Source: Elusimicrobia bacterium GWF2_62_30 (lineage in GTDB: Bacteria > Elusimicrobiota > Elusimicrobia > Elusimicrobiales > UBA9959). Taken from it: 64,000 nt of DNA. The translations under genes were made by a program, and so were the position numbers. This document shows positions 42,861-50,722 of the stretch, in pieces. Numbering within the stretch: the stretch's first letter is position 1; every line of letters begins with the position of its first letter. Location of the stretch: assembly GCA_001799995.1 (NCBI GenBank), contig MGUK01000095.1:62001-126000 (forward strand), written 5' to 3'. The notes beneath the pieces are model-generated. The model saw nothing but the letters and a program-made list of their open reading frames with translations, made no database searches and was not told the origin of the DNA.

Positions 42861-44144
42861 TTACTTTTCCCTTTCGAATACCAGCAGGGTCTCCGCGTGC
42901 GGCGTGTTGGGATAGAAATCGAAGCCCGCCGAGCGCACTATCTTGTATTTCTCCAGGAAAAAAGCCGCGTCCCTGCCCTGCGTGATGGGGTTGCAGGAAA
43001 GGTAGATGACGCGCTTGGGCAGTATCTCCATTATCCGCTTTATGACCTTGGTGTGCAGGCCCGCGCGCGGCGGGTCCAGCACGATGATGTCCGTGCCGTC
43101 AAAAAGGCCCTCGTCCGTTTTTTCCGACATCGAACAGACCATCTCGAAATTAGAGGCGCCGTTGGCCTGCGCGTTGAGCGGGGCGTATTTGGCCGAGTTC
43201 TGGGCGGCCTCCACGGCCACCACCTTGTCCGCCAGGTCGCGCAGCGTCAGGCCTATCACGCCCACTCCCGAATAAAGGTCCACGAGCTTGGAACATTTGA
43301 AAGAAGCGGCGCGGATCTCTTTCAGCGCTTCGGTGAAAAGTTCGATGTTGTTCTGGAAGAAGCAGTCGAAGCCGTAGGAAAATTTACTGCCGAGCAGTTC
43401 TTCCGTCACGAAGTCGTTGCCCCAGGACTTTATTATACCGTCCACCTGGCTTACGGAACTTATCGGGTTCGAATATATGGCCAGGAAGCCGTCCAGACCT
43501 TCAAAAACCATGTCGGGCAGGGGGATGTCGTCCCGCTTCATGTAAAGCGCGGCTACCCGGGAACCGGGGTTCTTGGCCTCGCGTATGATAAGGGTTTTCA
43601 GGTCCGAGGTGGAGAGGTTGAGGGTGTTGAGGGTTTCCAGTATTTTGACCGCGACGGCGTTCGCTTCGGGGCTGATCAGGGCGCAGCCGGCCGGCAGCAG
43701 GTACTTCTCGCGGTAATTGCCGCGTTTGTGAAAGGCGAAAGACAGCTTCCCGGCCTCTCCCGTGAAGCTGTACTCTATCTTCGTGCGGTAGCCGAAGGTC
43801 TTTTCCGCGCCGTAGAACTTGTCGAGCTTGATGGTTTCCTTGGTGGTCTGGTAAAGCAGGTCCTCTATGATGTTCTTCTTGGTCTCGCACTGGAAGGCGT
43901 AGTCCATTACCTGCCAGGGGGAACAGCTGAGGTAATGATCCTCTTTCGGGGCTACGCGTTTGGGCGAAGGGGTCAGGATCTCGATCAGCTCCGCCTCGAT
44001 GAAATTGCGCTTTTCCACCACGGCCCGCACTTTGGCGGTCTCGTCGGGGAGCACCCCGTAGCAGAACACCACTTTGCCGTCCAGGCGGCCGAGGGCCTTG
44101 CCCTCACCCACTATCTTCTTGAATTCCACGGTCAATTCTCTCAT
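42861..44144 (-). CDS. Class I RNA (uracil-5) methyltransferase, RlmD/TrmA family
   Basis: About 427 residues from ATG 44144, which has AAGGA nearby upstream; an extension to 44312 would overlap the divergent gene. It has a short TRAM-like N-terminus (MRELTVEFKKIVGEGKALGRL), an iron-sulfur-type region (HYLSCSPWQVMDYAFQC), the SAM-binding part (LVDLYSGVGVIGLTL), VLDPPRAGLH and the catalytic Cys in IYLSCNPITQGRD. Family members methylate uridine C5 in 23S rRNA or tRNA; the exact site cannot be decided here. Confidence 0.88.
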   Translation of the reverse strand: MRELTVEFKKIVGEGKALGRLDGKVVFCYGVLPDETAKVRAVVEKRNFIEAELIEILTPSPKRVAPKEDHYLSCSPWQVMDYAFQCETKKNIIEDLLYQTTKETIKLDKFYGAEKTFGYRTKIEYSFTGEAGKLSFAFHKRGNYREKYLLPAGCALISPEANAVAVKILETLNTLNLSTSDLKTLIIREAKNPGSRVAALYMKRDDIPLPDMVFEGLDGFLAIYSNPISSVSQVDGIIKSWGNDFVTEELLGSKFSYGFDCFFQNNIELFTEALKEIRAASFKCSKLVDLYSGVGVIGLTLRDLADKVVAVEAAQNSAKYAPLNAQANGASNFEMVCSMSEKTDEGLFDGTDIIVLDPPRAGLHTKVIKRIMEILPKRVIYLSCNPITQGRDAAFFLEKYKIVRSAGFDFYPNTPHAETLLVFEREK

Positions 44145-44217
44145 AAATTCCTTAAAATCCGCGTTTATATTTTTATATACTACAATAATTGCGAGCTGGA
44201 CAGGGGAATCCGGATAA

Positions 44218-45408
44218 ATGGCCGCTGAAATCAAAGTCAGGGGAAGAAGAGATCTTGAGCGCATGGTCCCGCTGTTCCTGGCCATGGTGGCCGGCGTGGC
44301 GCTGGCGTTCAACCTCCTGGTCTGCTGGAAAGTCTATCGCAACGCGCCCCTGCGCGAGGCGGCCTCCCGTTCCCTCATGGCCGAAGGGTCCCGGTTCTTC
44401 TATGACTCCGGTTTCGCCGAGCCGCTGCCGGTGTTCACCCTTAAGGCCGCTATGGCCCTGGGCGCCGATCCCGACGCCGCCGTAAGGGCAGAGGGCCTGG
44501 TCCTGTTCGCCGCTATCACGGTGGTCTCTTTCCTGTTCATCCGCAGGCGCTTCGGGGCCCTGGCCGGCGCCATGGCAGCCATGCTGCTGGCCGGCAACCC
44601 TTACCTGGGGTATTCCGCTATGCGGGGCGGCTCGCATCTCCACGCGCTTTTTTTCATCCTGCTTTTCTGGTACTGGTTCGATTCCGAAAAACATACCACA
44701 GGCTCGATCGTTGCCGCCGGGCTGGCGGGCGGGGCGGCCTGCCTGAGCCGGCTCGACTCCGCCTGGTTCGTGCTTATCAGCGCGGTCCTGTTCCTGGCCA
44801 TCAAACGCCGTGACTTCGATCTTAAGGCGGCCGGGCTCTCCCTGGGGCTGGCCTTCCTGCTGCTATTCCCCTACCTGGCCTACCAGAAAGCGAAGTACGG
44901 CAATTCCCTCTACGCGCAGGAGTTGAGCCTGCGCCGCTGGGCCAACCTGGACCGCTACGGCTACAACAGCGCGGAGCCCATGCCCACGGGGCCGCTGTCC
45001 GTCGCCGGTTTCCTGTTCAGGGACGGGCCTGTCTCCGCCGTGAAGAGGACTTTCGGCGGCCTCGGGCGCAGCTTTTCGTTCGAGATCCCCAAGGTGGTCT
45101 ATTACAAGCTGACCATGGTGCTGGTCTTCCTGGGTTTCTACGCGGCCTTCGCCCTGAAAAAGGATTCGCTGCTGGTCTTTTTCGCGGCCGCTTTCCTGCC
45201 GGTGCTCGCGCTGGCGCCGGTGCAGCAGATCCCGGTGGCCGGCGGGATAGAACTGCGGTACTACCTCAGCACCCTGTGGGGGCTGGTAGCGCTGGCGGCC
45301 CTGGGCTTCCAGGAGGGGCTGGAGTGGGCGGCGAAGCACTTCAAGGCCTGGCTCGAGGGCAAAGTGCTGGAGCACGCGGCCAAGGACAAGCGCGACAACA
45401 AGAATTGA
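44218..45408 (+). CDS. Membrane glycosyltransferase-like protein (ArnT/PMT type)
   Basis: A 396-residue integral membrane protein with eight or so helices. It resembles the dolichyl-mannosyltransferase/ArnT class: FLFIRRRFGALAGAMAAMLLAGNPYLGYSA, CLSRLDSAWFVLISAVLFLA and FPYLAYQKAKYGNSLYAQE. The usual periplasmic acidic motif is not obvious, because the first loop is short. The basic C-terminus is cytoplasmic. It lies upstream of a Cache-like sensor and two GH13 hydrolases, on the same strand. Confidence 0.65.
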   Translation: MAAEIKVRGRRDLERMVPLFLAMVAGVALAFNLLVCWKVYRNAPLREAASRSLMAEGSRFFYDSGFAEPLPVFTLKAAMALGADPDAAVRAEGLVLFAAITVVSFLFIRRRFGALAGAMAAMLLAGNPYLGYSAMRGGSHLHALFFILLFWYWFDSEKHTTGSIVAAGLAGGAACLSRLDSAWFVLISAVLFLAIKRRDFDLKAAGLSLGLAFLLLFPYLAYQKAKYGNSLYAQELSLRRWANLDRYGYNSAEPMPTGPLSVAGFLFRDGPVSAVKRTFGGLGRSFSFEIPKVVYYKLTMVLVFLGFYAAFALKKDSLLVFFAAAFLPVLALAPVQQIPVAGGIELRYYLSTLWGLVALAALGFQEGLEWAAKHFKAWLEGKVLEHAAKDKRDNKN

Positions 45409-45434
45409 ACCAACGTACGGACGGAGATAAAAAC

Positions 45435-46397
45435 ATGCGCATAGAGAATAAGTACAAATTCATGGCGGCCGTGGTGGCCCTTTTCCTGCTGCCGTTCCTG
45501 CTCCTCAGCCGCCAGTTCGTCTACGGCACGAAGTCCCTCCAGAAGAACGACATGCTGCGCTACCTCGAGATGCGGACGCTGGCCGGTTCCCGCGTGGTCG
45601 CCAACGAATTGGGCCAGAAATACAACCTGTCGCTGCTGGCGGCCGACAAGAAGTTCCGCGAAGGCGGCTCCGCCGGGAGGAAGGCCGTGATCGAATTGAA
45701 AGTGAAAGAGAACCCCATAATCTATTCCGAGCTGGCCGTGCTGGCTCTGTCGGGAAGCGAGGCGTACCGCGCCAGCGCGGGGAAGGCGCTTAAGAGCGGC
45801 TTCGATTACGCCAAGAGCGACGTTTTCGCCGCGGTGAAGCAGACCGGCGCCTCCGCGGGCGCCGTGGAATACGGGGAATATACGCCCCCGGCGCTCATCA
45901 TCGTCGAGCCCGCCTCCTCCGGCGGCGGCAAGACGGAGTTCTACCTGGCCGGGAGGCTGAGCCTCGCCTATTTAGGCGAACTGGTCCGGCTGATGGGCCG
46001 CAATTCCCAGGGTAATTTCGGGCTGGTGGACGGCGGCGGGCAGATGATCGCGGACTCCACCAACATGTCCACGATGAAGCCCGGCGTCAAAGCCATGCCG
46101 GAGATCCTGAAGATGCTTTCCGTCGCCATGGAGCGCGGGACCCCGAGTTATACGCGCGAGGTACTTTCCGGCGGCCGCAGCTACCTCGCCTCGGTCGCCA
46201 ACGTCCCGGGCTCGAAATGGTGGCTGTACGAAATAGTGGACCCCGACGGCGTCCCGTCCATCGGCACCCCGTCCAGGGTGAAGCAGGTGATCTTCTCCGG
46301 GATCATGATAATTTTCATGTTCGGCATCGTAACGTACCTGCTGGCGCTGCGCTGGCTGGTGCGCGGTAAGGACGAAGGCGCGGAGGGCGGCGCATGA
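45435..46397 (+). CDS. Cache-like membrane sensor protein without output domain
   Basis: A 320-residue protein starting at ATG 45435 behind ACGGAGAT. It has one N-terminal TM (FMAAVVALFLLPFLLLSRQF), a periplasmic domain of about 240 residues with features of Cache-type sensors (YTPPALIIVEP, GNFGLVDGGGQMIADS, YLASVANVPGSKWWLYEIVDP) and a second TM (VIFSGIMIIFMFGIVTYLLAL) close to the C-terminus. No kinase, methyl-accepting or cyclase domain follows. It overlaps the secreted GH13 gene by four bases, so it may link glycan sensing or secretion to that enzyme. Confidence 0.65.
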   Translation: MRIENKYKFMAAVVALFLLPFLLLSRQFVYGTKSLQKNDMLRYLEMRTLAGSRVVANELGQKYNLSLLAADKKFREGGSAGRKAVIELKVKENPIIYSELAVLALSGSEAYRASAGKALKSGFDYAKSDVFAAVKQTGASAGAVEYGEYTPPALIIVEPASSGGGKTEFYLAGRLSLAYLGELVRLMGRNSQGNFGLVDGGGQMIADSTNMSTMKPGVKAMPEILKMLSVAMERGTPSYTREVLSGGRSYLASVANVPGSKWWLYEIVDPDGVPSIGTPSRVKQVIFSGIMIIFMFGIVTYLLALRWLVRGKDEGAEGGA

Positions 46398-48364
46398 GCT
46401 TCTTGCGGCGCGCGGTCTGCCTGGCGCTGCTGGCGGCTTTTGCCGTCCCGGCCCGCGCCGGGCTTGAGGCCGAGCGCGCGGACGCTTCCGCGCTTTTCGA
46501 CGGAGCTGTAGCCGCCCCGTCGTTCGAAGCGGACGGCCGGCCCGGGCACAAGGACGCGCGCGCGGAATTCCTGCAGCAGATGAAGCAGGTCCTTTCCGCC
46601 GGTTCCTGGGACGGGCCCACCCCGCAGATGCGGCCCTTCATGTTCAGGAACGCCTCCGGCGGCTGGACGGCCCAGGCGCAGAGCGTGGGCCTGGAGGGGT
46701 TCCTCTGGACGAAGAAGGAACTTGAAGGCCGGTTCGGCGCCGGGCCCTTTATCGCCGAGCTCGACAACTATTTCGTCTATCTCGACGCCCTGCTCAAACC
46801 CGTGGCGTGGACGGCGGAGCTGCGCGCCTCGCTGGACGCGCTGAAGAGATCTTCACTGGCGCCGGCCGAAAAGAACCAGCGGCTCAACGCCATACTGGAA
46901 AATTACGTTTCCGGCCTGCAGGACAACATGGGCAAATACGACGCCGCCGCCTGGGCCAGGACCGCGCGCATCTACGAGCTTTTTCCGCGCGCCTACAACC
47001 TGGACGGGCGCCGGACCGCCCAGGGCTTTAAACCGCCTTCGGAGCCCGGCAGCTCCCTTTTCTTCCGCGATTTCAAGGTCTCCGATTTCGACGTGATCAA
47101 GCGCATGGGTTTCGACGCCGTCTGGCCCATGGGCATACTGCCCATAGGCGTGCGCGGCCAGACCGGCACCGGCGGCGGCTCGCCGTATTCGATAAGCGAC
47201 CACGCAGGCATAAACCCGGACCTCGGCACCGAGCAGGATTTCAAGGGCTTCGTGGAGAGGGCGCACCAGGCCGGGCTCAGGGTCATAGTGGATTTCGTGG
47301 TCAACCACACCTCCCTCGATTCCAGGCTGCTGGCCGAGAACCCTGATTATTTCGTCAGCTTCCGCTACGACGGGCCCTGCCCGAAGGACGGCTATTTCGA
47401 CAGCTGGAAGGACGGCCGGAAATACTGCGTGCACCACGGCGGCTTCGAATACGGCGGCGGGGTCTCCAGCTGGATAGACACCGCGCAGGTGAACTATTCG
47501 AACCGGGCGCTGCGCGACCGCATGACGGCGATAGTCAAGAGCTGGGTGACCCGCTTCGATGTGGACGGGTTCCGCGTGGACATGGCCTACCTGGCGCTGA
47601 ATAACGTTTTCTCGCGTACCTGGCAGAAGACCATGCCCCGCGACGAATTCTACCGGCAGCTTATCTGGACCGTGAAGGCGGCCAAGCCTTCGGCGGCCTT
47701 CATGGCCGAGGCCTACGCCTACCAGGAGGACCTGGGGGCCTGCGGGTTCGACACTATTTACAGCAAGAACGAGGACGCGCGCCCCGAGGGCCAGACCGGC
47801 TGGTACAATACCACCGAGTCCGGCAGCGCCGCGCAGATCCAGAGCTCGGTCAACCGGCAGGCCTACCTGGCCTGGCAGTCGGGCGGCGCCGGGGCCGTGA
47901 TGTTCGTGGGCAACCACGATGAGCCCGCGCCGGAAAAGGTTTACGGCAAGCGCCTGCCGGCCGCGCTGGCGCTCACGCTGTTCTATCCCGGGAGCGTCAT
48001 GGTCTATTCCGGCGGCGAGATAGGTTACGACGCCGCCGTCCCGGCCGAGCACAAGCCCCTGCCTTTCAGCGTCCCCTGCGAGGTGAACTGGAGCGGGGGG
48101 GACCCGTGGGTGAAGAAGGTGTACCAGGACGCGCTGGCCGCGTCCGCCCGCCTGCGCGCGGAGCTGGGCGAATACGAGATAGAGCCCCTGTGGCCGGCCG
48201 CGGGGCAGAACTGGGCCGGCTACGTGATGAAGGCGAAAGCCGGCGGCCTGCGCAAGGCCGTCATCGGCAATATCACCTGGAGCGCCACGCGCGCGGAGCT
48301 GCCCCAGGCCGGTTTCACCGGGAGCCTGGAGCCGGGGGAATACCGCGTCCTGGACCTGCGCTGA
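46394..48364 (+). CDS. Secreted GH13 alpha-amylase-family hydrolase
   Basis: A 656-residue protein with a signal peptide (AVCLALLAAFAVPARA) and a 160-residue N-terminal helical part. The GH13 catalytic barrel has all key residues: region I DFVVNH (300-305), nucleophile Asp396 in GFRVDMAY, acid/base Glu439 in FMAEAY, and NHD at 507-509. A C-terminal beta domain follows. It should cut or transfer alpha-glucans outside the cytoplasm; substrate choice cannot be read. Mature residues 29-40 contain ALFDGA, similar to the HEXXGH protein. It overlaps the Cache-like gene. Confidence 0.9.
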   Translation: MSFLRRAVCLALLAAFAVPARAGLEAERADASALFDGAVAAPSFEADGRPGHKDARAEFLQQMKQVLSAGSWDGPTPQMRPFMFRNASGGWTAQAQSVGLEGFLWTKKELEGRFGAGPFIAELDNYFVYLDALLKPVAWTAELRASLDALKRSSLAPAEKNQRLNAILENYVSGLQDNMGKYDAAAWARTARIYELFPRAYNLDGRRTAQGFKPPSEPGSSLFFRDFKVSDFDVIKRMGFDAVWPMGILPIGVRGQTGTGGGSPYSISDHAGINPDLGTEQDFKGFVERAHQAGLRVIVDFVVNHTSLDSRLLAENPDYFVSFRYDGPCPKDGYFDSWKDGRKYCVHHGGFEYGGGVSSWIDTAQVNYSNRALRDRMTAIVKSWVTRFDVDGFRVDMAYLALNNVFSRTWQKTMPRDEFYRQLIWTVKAAKPSAAFMAEAYAYQEDLGACGFDTIYSKNEDARPEGQTGWYNTTESGSAAQIQSSVNRQAYLAWQSGGAGAVMFVGNHDEPAPEKVYGKRLPAALALTLFYPGSVMVYSGGEIGYDAAVPAEHKPLPFSVPCEVNWSGGDPWVKKVYQDALAASARLRAELGEYEIEPLWPAAGQNWAGYVMKAKAGGLRKAVIGNITWSATRAELPQAGFTGSLEPGEYRVLDLR

Positions 48365-48372
48365 CCCGGATT

Positions 48373-48381
48373 TGCTATAAT
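48373..48381 (+). promoter_or_regulatory. Extended -10 promoter of the second GH13 gene
   Basis: TG-T... region TTTGCTATAAT: TG (48373-48374), C, TATAAT (48376-48381). Transcription would start near 48388, giving a leader of about 38 bases before GTG 48426. Confidence 0.55.
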
Positions 48382-48425
48382 AATACCGGGGATAGACATT
48401 CGTCAACCGGCTATACAGAGGAAAA

Positions 48426-49922
48426 GTGCTTCGATCAAACCCGCATTTGATAGAGATTAACACCCGGCTGTGGCTCAAGCAGCTGCGGCTGAAGTACTCC
48501 ATGCCGGAAATGACGCTTTCCTCCGTCCCGGACGAGGAGTGGCAGGAGCTGCGCCACCTCGGTTTCGATATCATCTGGCTGGTGGGCGTCTGGGAACCCA
48601 GCCCCGAATCCGAACGCATCGCCAAGACCGACAAAGCGCTGCTCGAAGACCTCAAAAAGCTGCCGCCCGGCTTCGGCCACGAAGCGGTCGGCCCTTCCCC
48701 TTATTCCGTCCACTGGTACAAGCTCAACTCCGAGATGGGGTTTGAATGGGAGCTTAAAGGCCTCCGGGAAAAGCTCAACTCCATGGGCATGAAGCTCATG
48801 GTCGACCTGGTCTCCAACCACACGGCCAAGGACAACCCGTACGTCAAGGAATGCCCGGAATGCTTCATTAACGGCACGGAAGAGGATTTCAAGGCGCATC
48901 CCGACTGGTTCTTCGAGATAGAGAAGGACGGGAAAAAGCTCTACATCGCCTACGGGCGCGATCCCAATTTCCCCGCCTGGACGGACAGCGCCCAGCTGAA
49001 CTATTTCAACCCCGCCACGCGCGCGCGCGTGCTGGACGTGCTGATGCGCATCGCCGACATGGCCGACGGCGTGCGCTGCGACATGGTGATGCTGACCCTC
49101 AACGATATCCACGACACCACCTGGGGCTGGCTGCTCAACCGCGGCGGCTATAAGCGCCCGCCGGAGGAGTTCTGGGAAAGCGCGATCCACGCGGTCAAGG
49201 AAAAATACCCCGAATTCGTCTTCCTGGCCGAAGTGTACTGGGGCCTGGAATGGCGCGTGCAGCAGATCGGCTTCGATTACACTTACGACAAAGGCACCTA
49301 TGACCGGCTGCGCTTCCAGGGGGCGCCGGAAGTGCGCGGCCATCTGCGCGCCGAAAAGCTTTACCAGAAGCACTCCGCGCGCTTCATCGACAATCACGAC
49401 GAACAGCCCTCCCTGGTCACTTTCGGCCGGCAGAAGGCCATGGCCGCCGGCGTGGTGGTTTCCACTATCAAGGGGCTGCGTTTCTACAGCGACAACCAGA
49501 TGGACGGCATAAAGGTGCGGCCGCCCCTGCAGCTCAACGAGCTGTACGAGCGGACGCCGGACCAGGAAATAAAGAAATTTTACGCCAAGCTCCTGAAGAT
49601 CACCGACCACCCGGCTTTCCACGGCGGGGAATGGTCCCTGCTCGACGTGCGCCAGTGCGACAAGGAGAACCTCTCCAACGCCAATATCCTGGCCTGGTCC
49701 TGGGCGCAGCGCCGGACGCTTAAGGTGGTGGTGGTGAACTACTCCGCGGGCCCGGCCTGCGGCACGGTGAACGTCTCGATAAAGAGCGAAGGCGAAACCA
49801 CGGCCATCTTCGAGGAACTTTCCGACCGCTTCTTCTCCTTCAAAGCCGAAGAGCTGACCGGCGGGCTCAAGCTCCAGCAGATGCCCCCGTACACCGCCTA
49901 CATCTTCGACGTGGAATTCTGA
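48426..49922 (+). CDS. Cytoplasmic GH13 alpha-amylase-family protein
   Basis: A 498-residue protein without a signal peptide, starting with GTG 48426 after the ribosome site AGAGGAAAA. Motifs are complete: DLVSNH (127-132), nucleophile Asp219 in GVRCDMVML, acid/base Glu269 in FLAEVYW and NHD (323-325). The N-terminus IEINTRLWLKQL is typical of a GH13 subgroup of sugar-phosphate or trehalose/maltosyl-type enzymes, but the exact reaction is unclear. The secreted relative encoded just upstream suggests both serve alpha-glucan use or glycogen turnover. Confidence 0.87.
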   Translation: MLRSNPHLIEINTRLWLKQLRLKYSMPEMTLSSVPDEEWQELRHLGFDIIWLVGVWEPSPESERIAKTDKALLEDLKKLPPGFGHEAVGPSPYSVHWYKLNSEMGFEWELKGLREKLNSMGMKLMVDLVSNHTAKDNPYVKECPECFINGTEEDFKAHPDWFFEIEKDGKKLYIAYGRDPNFPAWTDSAQLNYFNPATRARVLDVLMRIADMADGVRCDMVMLTLNDIHDTTWGWLLNRGGYKRPPEEFWESAIHAVKEKYPEFVFLAEVYWGLEWRVQQIGFDYTYDKGTYDRLRFQGAPEVRGHLRAEKLYQKHSARFIDNHDEQPSLVTFGRQKAMAAGVVVSTIKGLRFYSDNQMDGIKVRPPLQLNELYERTPDQEIKKFYAKLLKITDHPAFHGGEWSLLDVRQCDKENLSNANILAWSWAQRRTLKVVVVNYSAGPACGTVNVSIKSEGETTAIFEELSDRFFSFKAEELTGGLKLQQMPPYTAYIFDVEF

Positions 49923-49970
49923 CGGTCCCGCGGTCGGTCCCCCGCCCGCTTTCCCTTACAAACTACTGGA

Positions 49971-50702
49971 TCAAGGTTCCCTGGCCAGCGTATAGGCGGC
50001 CACGGCTTTGGCTCCCGCGTTCTTTAACGCCGCCGCCAGCGCTTCCAGCGTGGCCAGCGTGGTGGCCACGTCGTCCACCAGCAGGATGCTGCGCCCTTTT
50101 ACCAGCTCGGGCTTGGCCGCCCCGAAGGCCCCCGCCATGTTGGCGCGTCGCTCGGCTTTCGAAAGCGTGGTCTGGCTCCTGGTATCCCTCAGCCTGGCCG
50201 CCGCGCCCTCCAGGTGGAAAAGGCCGGCGGCCGGGGCAAGCCCCCCGGCCAGCAGTTCCGCCTGGTTGAAACCGCGCTCGCGCAGCTTGGCGGGATGCAG
50301 CGGCACCGCGACGATGAATTTATAGGCTGAAAGCTCCGGGAACCTTTCCAGCTCGCGCGCCATCTCGCGGGACAGGAAAACGGAGAGGTCCTTGCGCCCC
50401 CGGTATTTGAAGGCATGCACGGCCGAGCGCAGCTGCGCGTTGAAAACGAAGGCCGACCGCGCCAGAGCGAGCGCGCGCGGCCCGCCGGAGCCGCGGCAGT
50501 CGTAGCAGTCCCGCCCGCCGTCTTGCAGCGGCAGCCCGCACCTGGCGCAGTAGGGTTGGGAAAGAGGCTCGAGCCCGGCGCGGCAGCCGGGACAGAGCGG
50601 CGCTTCTTCGAGGTAATGCAGGTCCAGCGCGCAGTGCGCGCAGGTGCGCGGCAGCAGCGCGTTCAGCAGCCATTTCCCGGCTTTAACTATTCCCGGCTTC
50701 AT
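49971..50702 (-). CDS. comF: ComF-family phosphoribosyltransferase-like protein
   Basis: A 243-residue protein with an N-terminal zinc-ribbon (CAHCALDLHYLEEAPLCPGC ... CARCGLPL ... CYDC) and a phosphoribosyltransferase-type domain with the PRPP-loop ILLVDDVATTLATLEA. It also carries the family segment FNQAELLAGGLA and TRSQTTLSKAERRANMAGAF. ComF proteins function in DNA uptake or use of imported DNA. It starts 20 bases after the SprA-like gene and is likely co-transcribed with it. Confidence 0.9.
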   Translation of the reverse strand: MKPGIVKAGKWLLNALLPRTCAHCALDLHYLEEAPLCPGCRAGLEPLSQPYCARCGLPLQDGGRDCYDCRGSGGPRALALARSAFVFNAQLRSAVHAFKYRGRKDLSVFLSREMARELERFPELSAYKFIVAVPLHPAKLRERGFNQAELLAGGLAPAAGLFHLEGAAARLRDTRSQTTLSKAERRANMAGAFGAAKPELVKGRSILLVDDVATTLATLEALAAALKNAGAKAVAAYTLAREP

Positions 50703-50722
50703 ATCCCCCGCGGCGCCCCGTC

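Noticed and set aside
42897-44228. Plus-strand open frame opposite the uracil methyltransferase
   Set aside because: The minus strand has the catalytic SCNP and SAM-binding motifs; the plus frame is a shadow.
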